A DNA stretch of 64,000 nt from NCBI GenBank assembly GCA_023333565.1, contig JAJKFH010001382.1:1-64000 (forward strand), read 5' to 3'. The translations under genes were made by a program, and so were the position numbers. The notes beneath the pieces are model-generated. The model had not been told where the DNA came from. It was given only the letters and a program-made list of their open reading frames with translations, and searched no databases. Shown here piece after piece: positions 35,843 through 46,526 of this stretch (the first letter of the stretch is position 1; each line of letters opens with the position of its first letter). Origin of the DNA: Puffinus mauretanicus (Eukaryota; Chordata; Aves; Procellariiformes; Procellariidae).

Positions 35843-35993
35843 TTTTTCTTTTTCTTTTCCTTTTTTTTCCTTTTCCTTTTCCTTTTCCTTTTCCTTTTCC
35901 TTTCTTTCTCCTTTTTTATTTTTCCTTTTTCCTTTTTTTTCTTTTTGCTTTTTTCTTTTTTCTTCTTTCTATTTTCTTCTTTCCTTTTTCTTT
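35843..35993 (+). repeat. Long polypyrimidine (TTTTCC)n tract
   Basis: About 150 bp of almost pure C and T. The part at 35,856-35,903 is a fairly regular TTTTCC repeat; single purines interrupt at about 35,918, 35,947 and 35,971. The complement is a polypurine strand. Confidence 0.93.
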
Positions 35994-36556
35994 GATTTAA
36001 TGTTATGTCGGGTTTTTTTCTTCTAAAATGAACAAACACAAAGCATGAAGCCAAAGTATTGTGAGGCACTAAAAGAAAAAGGAAAAAAAAAAAAAAGCTG
36101 AGATGTAATATTTTCTAATATAAACATGAGAAAGTAGAAAAAATAGAAAAGCATTCTGCCCCAAGGGTGCCGCTCTGAGGGGTGTTCTTATCAGCATCTT
36201 TCAGATCTTTCTGTTGGTTTAGCCAACAGAAGTTTTGTATAACAGGTACGAATAGATTAGACAGTAGAAAAGAACTGATTGATTTTAACTAGAAAAACAA
36301 TAGAAAACAAGTCCAGACATCGTTCTTGTAATCACACAAAGAAGTAGGTGATGGATTCACATTTTAGTGGACTGCCTTCTTCAGTGAGAAACTTATTTCT
36401 CACATTAGATCTCTTGATCCAAGATGAGAAGACGTCATCCCACCAATTTCACATTGTTAGGGTTTCCACCTAATCAGGACAATGGCACAGGGGAATAGTA
36501 GCTTAATATTTAGCTAAAATAAATAAATAAAAAAGAATGAGAAGATAGAGTGTTCT

Positions 36557-36583
36557 AAAAAAAAAAAAAAAGAAAAAAAAAAA
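36557..36583 (+). repeat. Poly(A)-rich run
   Basis: A14 or so, G, then A11. Low complexity, no retroposon body recognised. Confidence 0.85.
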
Positions 36584-36908
36584 GTCTGTGACAGACACCA
36601 AAGTATATTATATGCAGATAAGTAACTAAAAAAGGCAGTGATTGCAATGAGGCAAGGATATAAATTAAATTTAAAGTAGCCCAGTTTCAGAAGGAATTCC
36701 ATTTCCTGTCTCTGGAGTTCTTCAGTTAATAGGTTTAGTGTTCTTCAGCATTGTTTCCTTGGGTTTTTTGATATCTTTTTTTTCTGGGGGAGGGTACAGT
36801 ACACCAGCAAGAAACAGGTCACCAAGATTCACAGGAGGTACTCCAATGAAAAAGAAAAAAATTGTGACTGGAGTTAGAGCTGATAGAAAAATGAGACTAT
36901 AAATATTA

Positions 36909-36935
36909 AAAAAGAAAAAAAAAAGAAAAAAAAAA
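36909..36935 (+). repeat. A-rich run
   Basis: A stretches separated by single G bases. Low complexity. Confidence 0.8.
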
Positions 36936-38560
36936 TTATACTTCACTTATTTCTCATTTCTGTGTATCTGCAAAACATGGAAGACTTTCAGGTCACTATT
37001 CCAAAGTAAAAAATTACAGAAACATGCATTATTTCTTTAAACACTATGTACCTGGAAAGAAAATTAACAATGAAACCAGACAATGGACTATTTTATCCAT
37101 CATTCTTCATATCACAACTGAAAGGTCCTCGGAGAGGAATGCACAGACTTTTAGATCATTATTATATTTTCGTATTGCTTTGTGACTGATTCATATAATG
37201 AACTGCATGCTGAAACACAGTCTCAGCTGCTCATTAATCTCCATCTCAAAACTGTGCAAATAGACTTCTGCAATAGCATTTAGTGAGGGATCCTGGATGA
37301 AGATACTACCAGAGCAATCATGTATAAGAAGGAAAGTGCATACAGTGCTGTGTTTTGGTTCCTGATTTTGTTACTAAAGGAAGACTACACGGATCTTTCT
37401 GAATTTTGTTAAACCTTCAAATCTGTACTGTTTAATGAAGCCAATGACTGTATCCACATATAGAACCAATTAGCTCATGGGAAGCCCAGTGCCAGACTAC
37501 TTCTTTCGAACATTAGATTCCTGAGCACTAAAATCTCCTGGATCAATTTAGCCTATATCTAATTAAATTGCGGCACAATAGGTTTACTATTATAATGGTG
37601 GATGGCAAGAAGACTGGAAAAAAATACCACTACAATTAGTGCTTTCCATCTATATTAATTTAGCAAATTAATGACTTTGAAATAGCCCCAAATCAAAAAC
37701 AAAGAACACTCAGAGACATTGCTAAATTAGGGTTTTTTTGGTAACTGTTAAAAAAACACCAAGATAAATTAAGTGTGTTGATGCAGAACATAAAGAAAAC
37801 AAACAGTCATGGAAAGTAATGAAGAAGTGTAGTTTAATCAGTAACACTACAGGCTTTTTAATCATCTTTCTTATTAATGACATTCAAAAAAGGAAACTGT
37901 GCTACTGTAAAAGTAGAAATATGAGCAATTACAAAAATTAATGTAAGTCTAATTGCCTGTCACTGCCTGTCACCTGAAACTATGTTTTCACATTCTGGGT
38001 GACAGTGATTGTTATCACAGAGTTTTGACCACTGCCTGAGTAAAGGTAGTTTTGACACAAGTCAGCAATTGTAATTTGCTAACTTCAAACTTGAGTATTG
38101 GAGATAAATATCGGTGCCCTCACTTGCAAATGTTGTTAGGTGAAATACTGTGGACCTGAAAATTGTAAGTGTTTAGACCTCATGCTTATGTTGATAAGTA
38201 AATACTCTGTTTTATTTTTGAGAAAGTTTATGCAAATTTAATTTACGTAATTACGCTGCTGGTGCAAATTCCCTTCCAACTCAGTGAAATTAATTTTCTG
38301 TGCCTGTATCCTTAAATGTCAGAAAGGGATGCATACTTTCTCAAAGGGCAAAAGGGAAGGAGACAGAGAGAAACTTCCTTGGGTTTACATGCTCAGAATT
38401 GTTAAAGTTTCTAAACTGAAAATAACCAAGACCAGCAAATTATTCCCCAGGAAAGTAATCAATATTAAGAAATCTCAAACAAACAAAGAATAAAGCCCAA
38501 ACCCCAAAAACTTGTTTTGGCAGGTTATGGACTAAACCTTTAATACTCAAATCTGTACAC

Positions 38561-39150
38561 AGAATCATAAAATCATAGAATGGTTTGGGTTGGAAGGGTC
38601 ATCCTAAAGATCATCTAGTTCCAACCCCCCTGCCATGGGCAGGGGCATCTTCCACTAGACCAGGTTGTTCAAAGCCCTGTCCAATCTGACCTTGAACACT
38701 TCCAGGGATGGGGCATCCACAACTTTTCTGGGAAATCTGTTCCAGTGCCTCACCACCTTCACAGTAAAGAATTTCTTCCTAATAGCTAATCTAAATCTAC
38801 CGTCGTTCAGTTTAAAACCGCTACCCCTCATCCTATCACAACACTCCCTGATAAAGAGTCCCTCCCCACCTTTCTTGTAGGCCCCGTTTAAGTACTGGAA
38901 GGCTGCTATCAGGTCTCCCCAGAGCCTTCTCTTCTCTAGGCTAAACAACCCCAATTGTCTCAGTCTGTCCTCATACAAGAGATACTCCAACCCCCCAATC
39001 ATCTTCGTGGCCCTCCTCTGGATCCGCTTGAGCAGGTGCATGTCTTTCTTAGGTGGGGCCCAGAGCTGAAGACAGTACTCCAGGTGGGGTCTCAAGAGGG
39101 CGGAGTGGAGGGGGAGAATCACCTCCCTTGACCTGCTGGCCACACTTCTA
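38561..39150 (-). mobile_element. CR1 LINE fragment, 3' end, second subfamily
   Basis: On the plus strand it begins AGAATCATAAAATCATAGAATGG and continues TTTGGGTTGGAAGGGTCATC, a 3' UTR version different from that at 1-714 and 32.2 kb. Upstream of this (minus sense) is the C-terminal part of ORF2. The resemblance ends near 39,150, in the region encoding VASRSREV, so the copy is 5' truncated at about 590 bp. Confidence 0.95.
38655..39143 (-). pseudogene. CR1 ORF2 C-terminal fragment
   Basis: A 162-codon minus-strand frame without stops, with [20 protein letters not shown] at its start, [57 protein letters not shown] and FRLAIRKKFFTVKVVRHWNR. It corresponds to the same region as the 1-621 fragment but differs at many residues (for example GAYKKGGEGLF in place of [11 protein letters not shown]), which defines another CR1 subfamily. 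The catalytic domain is absent. Confidence 0.9.
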
Positions 39151-39621
39151 ACACAAATTTAATGCCAGAAGATATAATCAATTTTGTATCATACTATACT
39201 AAGTAATTTAGCCAAAATAATTTTGCATTTATCACAATGCCTTCCAGATGACCAAAATATACACAAGGTAAAAGCAGCTAGGGTCAACTAAAACATTTTA
39301 TTATTTCGCTTAGCAGTTTATTTTAATAGCAAATCCCTCAGTGTTTAAAAAAGAAAATGAAAGCTGCCTTAAAATATTTCTCAATTCTCTTGTGAATTTG
39401 CAAATCAGTTTCCTGCCTGTGGTTCTTTTTTTGCCTTTCTCCATTTAGGTCTGAAAAACTTAATCCACGGTGTACCTATTTACGATTACCTGCTGGGGCA
39501 AGCTGCAGAGTGCCTGAGGGTTGCAGTTTCCTAATCATCCAGATCAGAGGATCTCTTGGACCACTTCACTATTTCCCTTCAGCCTGTGGTGTTTGTGATT
39601 TCTTTGCATAGAAGCCAAGGC

Positions 39622-39653
39622 GGGGGGAGGTGGGAAGGGGGAGGAGTTGAGGG
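39622..39653 (+). other. Potential G-quadruplex motif
   Basis: Four G runs (6, 3, 5 and 3 bases) separated by short loops of 4, 2 and 9 bases. This fits a relaxed G-quadruplex pattern. Function unknown. Confidence 0.55.
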
Positions 39654-39805
39654 AAGAGAATGAAAGCAAAGAAGGGAATCTGGATGCTGCTAGGATACAT
39701 TCCTGTTCGGGGAGTGCTCCTGGCAGCAGAGGCCAAGAAATGTTCACAGCCAAAATCTAAGAACTTCTCAAGCTTTTGTCCTGGCTATTTTTTGGGGGGA
39801 GTGGA

Positions 39806-39830
39806 GGTTGGTTAGTTGGTTGGTTGGTTT
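39806..39830 (+). repeat. (GGTT)n short repeat
   Basis: Roughly six GGTT/AGTT units in a row. Confidence 0.8.
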
Positions 39831-42800
39831 TTCAGTTGTTCCACCCTTTTTGTATATCCTCTTATCTAATTGTTTTTTACTGATACTCATGCAACTTTGG
39901 GATTGGATTCTTACTTCATCTTTATTTCTAGCACCATGTAAATAAAGTTATCAGTTCAGAAAAAATAACACAGAAATCAGTAATAAAAGCACAGGCAATA
40001 TTAATGTCATTCTAAATCTTAACAATGATGTTCATGAGTTTCCACTCATTCATAATATCTCTGTTAGATTTGTCGTTGTATTACATACACCTGAAGTTTA
40101 TCAAAGAAGCGAACTACCAAGGACAGGATCTGGGGAATTTTCAATATAAAATAAATAAAACTAAGCTGTTGGCTTATTGTACAAATATGTGCATGTGTGT
40201 TATAATACCTAAAGTATAGATTTTGTCCTTCCTCCAACAGGTATATTCCTGAGCTTATCTTTTCCACTGCTGTGTAAAGACACCCCTGTTCAGCCTTTGC
40301 CATGGTGCAGTCATGACAACCTGGAACTCAAAATGTGCTATTTCATCCTACTTCCCAGGTCATTTGCCAAGATGGCCAGTGGTGTTTAAACTTGCTCAGG
40401 CTGCCATATCAGTGAACAGATGGTGTAAATCCTCCCTGAGATGCAGAATCTGCACCATCCCTCTTTCTCAGTCAGCTTAGCACATATTAGTTTGTATTGA
40501 AGGAGAACATATAGCTGAGGACACACTGTGCTAGGCACTGTACAAGCATAACAAATTGAGAGTTTTTGTCCTGGGAGCTTAAATTTAAGTTTGAAATGAG
40601 AGACAGCAGGTGTATAAGACAGATGGAGAGGAAACACAAAAATAGCAGTAAGACAGCTGTAACCAGTGCAATAAGCAGTGGTCACACCAGCTGGCTAATC
40701 ACTGACAAGTGGTTTCTATCATTGCCACAAAGACAACCTTGAAAGAAGGATTTAAAGTGGAAGTGAGGATTTTTTAAAGTTGTTTCCACACAGAAATGGG
40801 AATGTGAGAAATTGACATTGTTTGTGTTAAAAATGCAAAAAACAGATGACCAAAAGCCAGGATTCCAACCAGCATGGCAGTGGGAATCTGCATCCTCAAT
40901 GTATATATACAACTGCAGATGAGGTGGGCATTAACCTTGAAGGGTTTTAAAAGTGAAAAGTTGCAAAAAATGAGATCTCCAGTAAGGAGGGTTTGCATTA
41001 GCTATGTTTGAGGTAATGAACAACACAATGATTTGTACAAATCCACCTAGAAATATTTTAGGTTGGTTTAAAGGAGACAAGTTTAAATATGATTAAGAAA
41101 GAGCAGGCAAAATTTCCTTCCTCAGAGGGATACACACGTATCTCGACAGCACCAGTTTCAGTAGTGGAGGCTGGGAGGCTGAGTGGGACTTAGGAATGGG
41201 CGTTTTTGAGGATTGGCATGTCTGCCTTTTCACCTCAAAAATCAAAGTCAAAAGGCTTTTTTCTGTTACAGCACATGGACCTTTGTGGACTTATGATGTG
41301 CACTATACATAGGGTGTGTGGAGACTCCTGTTGTCTGACGTGCCTTGCCCAGGCAGCAGAGACAGACGGCTCTGTCACCAGGGAAACGTCACTGTTTCTT
41401 TCTATCAGCATCCAAAAAGTGTCTATAGTTAAGAACTTATTTGGAGCAGGTTTGCTATTTAAGAACATAGCTTTTCAGTTTTGGTACTTTATGTTGGTCT
41501 CTGAAGCTTGTATCTCTGTCTCTCTGTATCTCTCTCCTCTTCACAGATGGTTTCAACAGCTTGAGCTCGCCTCTTTTCAGATGACGCCAGATGCTCTCTC
41601 TCTAACAGGCAGTTTTAGTCCTCTCTCACCTACGTGCACACAAACAGGTGATACCAGATGCGCCCTCAACTCCAGGCCTCACCCAAGTAAGTGCAAATAT
41701 ACATACCCAAGCAATACAGTAGATCTGCATGTACTAAACAAATGAAGCCAGGTATGTTTTCATGAGTTGGGACTTGCTGGAAGAACTTCATCTTTCAGTG
41801 GCTCCTCCAATATCTAGTCAATATTTACTCTTCTCTTGCTTTGCACCTATTTCTTCCTCTTTCTAAATCAACTGTAAAGAGATTGCAATTTAACATTTGA
41901 GACTTAAAGGGCTAATATAAAGTAGTTTAGTTTATATGCAGGTCACAGATTTACAATAAGATCATTTATAATGTAAACATTTATCCCATTTATTTCTGGA
42001 TCTGTTAAATGTATTTATTCAGCAGTTATTGGAAAACTAATAAACTCACCTTTTGTTTTGATGAAACAAATCATGTATATATAACATTTCCTGTGGAAAA
42101 ATATATCTATTACCCCCCAAAACTGTAAAAAGGTTTTTTGGTCTACTGCAGCAATACTGCAAAGTTAAAAATGTATTTCTAACTGACATTTAGTGCCCAC
42201 TAAACAGTACCTACATCATATCTACTATTATTGTAAAAAATGTATAACTGTAAGTGAAGAGTGTTAGGGAAAGAAGATTTTCATTTGCTGCCAATTTATT
42301 TATTTTATATCCTTTCAACACTTTGCAGATGTCAGTCAAACCCTTCATGCCAGTTGTTCTCAAACTGGTAGACAAGTGGTATTTTGAAATGTATTAAACA
42401 ATAATATTGGTTATCTTGTCATCTTGTTCCATCTTGTTCTGCAGGTGGTTTTACTTCTACTCAGGGTCATCTATACAGCAAAATCCAAAGAGCTAGATCT
42501 AGTGACTACAAGGAGCCTATTAGGCTCTGCACAGCTGTAAGGGTCCAAGCACGAACATCAGATTGTAGGATTGAGGGATTTAGATTCTGATATTACAAGC
42601 TTCAAAGGACCCAGATCTATCAGTACGGTGCTCACTACAGGACTGTTTTTGGTCCTTAAATGACTCAGCTGGCACACCCAGAATACACAGAATTCTACAG
42701 GAATGTAGAAGAATACCTTGACAAATTTGAGATTCTGCACAGTTTAAAAGGCAAACCTAGAAAATAAGTCTTGGAATAGTGTACAATGAGTAATTAACCC

Positions 42801-44031
42801 TGTATTAGTATCCTAGAAAAAATAACCAGTCAAATAAAAACAAGTGAGAGGCTTCTATAGTCTCTGATTCTCATATTGTGGGATGCAGGTTTTCCTTTAA
42901 AATATTTTGCATTTTATCCACTCTTTAAAATATATTTTTTGGCCTATAAAATGTTATTTCAAAGAAAATTTATTTACTTGGGGAGCACTGAATGTTTTCT
43001 CAAATACTACGAATAAATTAGCTAATGTTCTGTGAAACTTCTTGCAGATAATCCTATAATTCAATACAGAAAGATATGAAGAAGATGTTTTATATTGTCT
43101 GGCTTTGTTGAGAAAATATATTTTTTAATCTTTCCAGCATTCTGGACACACTTTAACATTATTGGAGGGTTAGTCTTAGAAGAGCATTAGGCATTTCTGG
43201 TAGTCACTCTGAGTAAGCTGATCAGCACCAGTAAAAGTGTCTGGGAGGAAGCGCCTTTGGAATACAAAAAGTAGTACTGAAGCAGAAGAAACAAAATGAG
43301 AGAGACAGAAAGAATATAACGGTGCCAAAGAACAAATAGAGTTAGGGGTGGTTCAAATCAAAATAGTAAATTCTTAATATGACTGCCCAAATGGTTGGTG
43401 CTTTTCAATCTGTTTCCTTCTTGCTCTATGATGACAGTGATTCTGATTTATTTTTCTTTATTATACCTATGCATATGGAGTGGAAGTGAGATACCCAGTG
43501 CAGTAAAGTGGTATTCTCGGATGCCTTTGCTTTGACTTAATGCATATGGGTATATTTTAGTCACAGTTTTGCCAGACCATGAAAAGAGCCATCTGGAACA
43601 CATCTAATAGGGACTCTTGAACCTAGATAAAGAGAAATCTAAAAGTTACATGCTGTTTGAATCAGTTCTTCCTCTGTCAGAGCAAAGTATTGACTTAGAA
43701 AGTGTCCTAGGGCTTTCTTGAAAGCATTGGAGGGTCCGAGCATACACCTGGTGTGGTGCTGCATTCCTCCCCTGCCTTCTCCTGGGCCGCTTGTTGATCT
43801 CAGAAATTCCTGTGAAACCACGGCCTTGGTGCACTGAGTCTGGTGGTTGAGCGCTCCTTGACCGTATCAGAAACTCTGCATAGCTGAGGCTGAGAACGTA
43901 CTCCCACTGCCTGGCCCAGGTGATACCCTTATCTGGGTCGCAGCTCAAGTGAACAACACTGAAACCTTGAGAATTTTTAGTAATTACCATCTGGGACTGT
44001 GGCCAGGATGGAAATTTACGGATGACTAAAG

Positions 44032-44055
44032 CCAATCATCTTGTGAACCTATAAA
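44032..44055 (+). promoter_or_regulatory. CCAAT and TATA boxes of LTR-like block
   Basis: GCCAATCA at 44,031-44,038 and TATAAA at 44,050-44,055 are only about 13 bp apart. TATAAA is a strong match. Transcription would run to the right. Confidence 0.5.
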
Positions 44056-44553
44056 CGGTGGTCCTAAGTGAGACCCTTTGAGCTCTCCTGACCGCAGCGT
44101 GCTGGGCCCAGTATCTCCCTCTGAGTGGGATGCCTCTCAGAGCTCGTGACCTCTTGAGTCTGTGATATTCGGAGGACTGTTGCCGAAAGCTGACGATGGG
44201 ACCTCGGCTGAAACCCTTCACTCCTCAAGGCTCAACCCTCGCCAATTGAGAGGAATACCTAGACATCTGACGTGAATATTTCTTCACTGAACTCGAGGGG
44301 AATTTTTAACAAGTATACCTTTTGTACATTAATATATATATTTCTCTGTGTGTGTGTGAACTAATAGTAAGCATAATCTGTAACTAAGTCACTGTTGTGA
44401 TTGTAGTAGAGTCTACTAACTTACTTTGTAAATGTTAAATTAGTCAATGATTAAGTGCTGCTGAAATCTTATGATTTATACTTCATCTGTGTAGTAAGTA
44501 ATAGAGTGAACCTTGCCATTGAACTCTGTTAAGTCGGGCTTTTATAAATTTCT

Positions 44554-44559
44554 ATTAAA
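44554..44559 (+). terminator. Polyadenylation signal of LTR-like block
   Basis: ATTAAA followed within 40 bp by a T/G-rich stretch (TTTGACTGTGGTTCTTT), the normal layout of a poly(A) site. Confidence 0.5.
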
Positions 44560-44640
44560 GTCACTTTCTGCTAATATCTTTGACTGTGGTTCTTTAAGCG
44601 GCCTCTAAACCACTCATTCGTGACACTTGATTAGGCATAT

Positions 44641-45166
44641 ATCATAGAATCATAGAATAGTTTGGGTTGGAAGGGACCTTTAAAGGTCATGTAGTCCAAC
44701 CTCCCTGCCATGGGCAGGGACATCTTCAACTAGATCAGGTTGCTCAGAGGCCTGTCCAGCCTGACCTTGAATGTTTCCAGAGATGGGGCATCTACCTCCT
44801 CTCTGGGCAAAGTGTTCCAGTGTTTCACCACCCTCATTGTAAAAAATTTCTTCCTTATATCTAGTCTAAATCTACCCTCTTTCAGTTTATAACCATTCCC
44901 CCTTGTCCTGTCACAATAGGCCCTCCTAAAAAGTTTGTCCCCATCTTTCTTATAAGCTTCCTTTAAGTATTGAAAGGCTACAATAAGGTCTCCCTGAAAC
45001 TGCCTCTTCTCCAAGCTGAATAACCCCAACTCTCTCAGCCTTTCTTCATAAGAGAGGCATTCCATCGCCCTGATCATTTTTATGGCCCTCCTCTGGACCT
45101 GCTCCAACAGGTCTATGTCTTTCTTGTGCTGAGGGTTCCAGAGCTGGACACAGTACTCGGGGGTCA
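44641..45166 (-). mobile_element. CR1 LINE fragment, 3' end, second subfamily
   Basis: Begins on the plus strand with ATCATAGAATCATAGAATAG, the complement of the CR1 tail, then TTTGGGTTGGAAGGGACC as in the copy at 38.6 kb. It runs back into ORF2 and ends abruptly near 45,166 in the LEYCVQLW region. Its 3' end sits only 15 bp from the end of the LTR-like block. Confidence 0.95.
44730..45166 (-). pseudogene. CR1 ORF2 C-terminal fragment
   Basis: A minus-strand frame of about 145 CR1-derived codons. It begins near EYCVQLWNPQHKKDIDLLEQ and runs through [59 protein letters not shown] and a DAPSLETFKVRLDRPL ending with TAG/TAA. The open frame extends upstream into flanking DNA (to 45,215), but that part is not CR1. 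No reverse transcriptase motif is present. Confidence 0.9.
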
Positions 45167-45994
45167 GAGACTTTTTGCTGTATGTGTATGCAATAGACAG
45201 ATGTTTTAAACACATACAGAATGCCTAGCTCTAGATTTGCTGGGCTTTTGCAGACCACCTGAAGATATGCAATAGGTCCAATGTGTCTAGTGTCAGACCT
45301 TAAACATACAGTTTATGAGATGGCTTTCAAAGCAGGGCTTTTTGATCTAGTTATTTTGGTCTATACAGTAAGGTTGTAGTGAGGTCAGAAACATTGTAAG
45401 TGATTGCCTTAGCACTGGGATATTCTAAACAGAATATCTTCCCTACAAAGATTATAGACCTAACTTAGTCTTTTCAACAAAATAACATTTTCAATAGGAA
45501 ACACTAACTCTTCTCTAAATCCTTCATATTAGATTCCAGGACCAAAGGATTCAGGTTACAGTTTAAATGTCTGAATTCTTCTTTAATCTATTCCACACAC
45601 ATCAAATTCAAAACTATTATACACAATTATCTCTTCTTGGATGAACCCAACCTGTCAGTGGTGTTGTTCCCCTGAGATTTTGAAAATAGCAATTTCAGTG
45701 CCCGGTAACATGAAAGTGTCCAGAAATGATCCAAAAGGTAAACATCAACTTAATGGCAAAAATACAGACCCTTGATCACTGGGGATGTTTTAGAGCAGGC
45801 TGGATAGTTGACTTCCTTTCTTCTTCCAAAAAAGCTTAGGTCTCGATGTAATAAATTAATCTCTCCTGCAAGTGAAACTGCTTCTCAAAATGCTAAGACT
45901 GTTATTGTGGGACTCTAATTTTTGTTACTGTTGATGAAGCTTTTATTTGTAAATCATCAGCCTGAGGGTATTGTAGCTCAATAAAGATTGCAAC

Positions 45995-46009
45995 TTTTTT
46001 TTTTTTTTT
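45995..46009 (+). repeat. Poly(T) run
   Basis: Fifteen consecutive T. Confidence 0.85.
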
Positions 46010-46484
46010 AATAATCTGCTGGCTTTTCAATGACCGGAGTATAAGACATGGTAGCAATTTGTTGTAACTAGTCTTTATACTCATCAGATATGATACATTT
46101 TGGATTAAAAAAAAAATTATACAAGACATGAGTATTCTTGGGAACAATGAGTGTATAAAACTTGCTCTTAGTTACTCATTATGTAACGTAAATATCTTTA
46201 ACCAACAGTGAATCCAGGCAATCTTAATAGCACAGATGTTGGTCATTGCATAAAAACTGTAGGCAAACATTCAACGAAGACTCATAATCACCCTCCTGGA
46301 ATAACTATACAGAACTTGACAGTGATGATGTGTGGAAGAAAGAGAAGGTAGGAAGTAACGGTAATCTTTATGAGAAAACAGCAAATGGAGAAAGCCTGCA
46401 AATGTGGGCTGCTGTTCACAGAAAGGATATAGATAAAATCAAGTGAATAACTAATGATGTGGAGAAAGGACCATTAACAAAGGG

Positions 46485-46526
46485 AAAAAAAAAAAAGACA
46501 AAAAAAAAAAAAGAAAAAGAAAAAGA
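46485..46526 (+). repeat. A-rich (AAAAAG)n-like tract
   Basis: A12, GACA, A12, then AAAAAG-like units. Low complexity. Confidence 0.85.

Larger units (their letters stand above)
33603..38560. other. Single-copy AT-rich sequence with low-complexity tracts
   Basis: No gene recognised. It includes a long pyrimidine tract (35,843-35,993) and A-rich runs (36,557-36,583 and 36,909-36,935). A 40-bp segment with good splice-like borders at 34,918-34,957 is described in the findings. Translations of the pyrimidine and A-rich tracts give meaningless Phe/Pro or Lys runs. Confidence 0.55.
39151..43639. other. Single-copy sequence, partly GC-richer, no gene assigned
   Basis: It contains a G-rich stretch (39,622-39,653), a GGTT repeat (39,806-39,830) and a less AT-rich part at about 41,110-41,700 with a splice-like open segment (see findings). 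No RNA gene or transposon recognised. Confidence 0.5.
43640..44625 (+). mobile_element. Probable ERV LTR (solo), left border uncertain
   Basis: The block is GC-richer than its flanks and has the ordered signals of a retroviral LTR: CCAAT at 44,032-44,036, TATAAA at 44,050-44,055, about 500 bp later ATTAAA at 44,554-44,559, then a T/G-rich stretch and an end in CGTGACA at 44,625. Its 3' half, including the AATATATATATTTCTCTGTG region and the CCTCTAAACCACTCATTCG end, resembles LTRs I know from bird genomes, but I cannot name the family. No primer site or internal retroviral sequence follows; after 15 bp a CR1 begins. I cannot find a matching target duplication, so the left end may be truncated or misplaced. 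It may be anywhere between about 43,640 and 43,900. Confidence 0.6.

Noticed and set aside
35815..36069. Open frames over the pyrimidine tract on both strands
   Set aside because: They translate a simple repeat into Phe/Pro or Lys/Arg runs; no real coding.
43646..44221. Minus-strand open frames of 129 and 61 codons
   Set aside because: They overlap the LTR-like block whose signals run on the plus strand; no recognisable protein motif.
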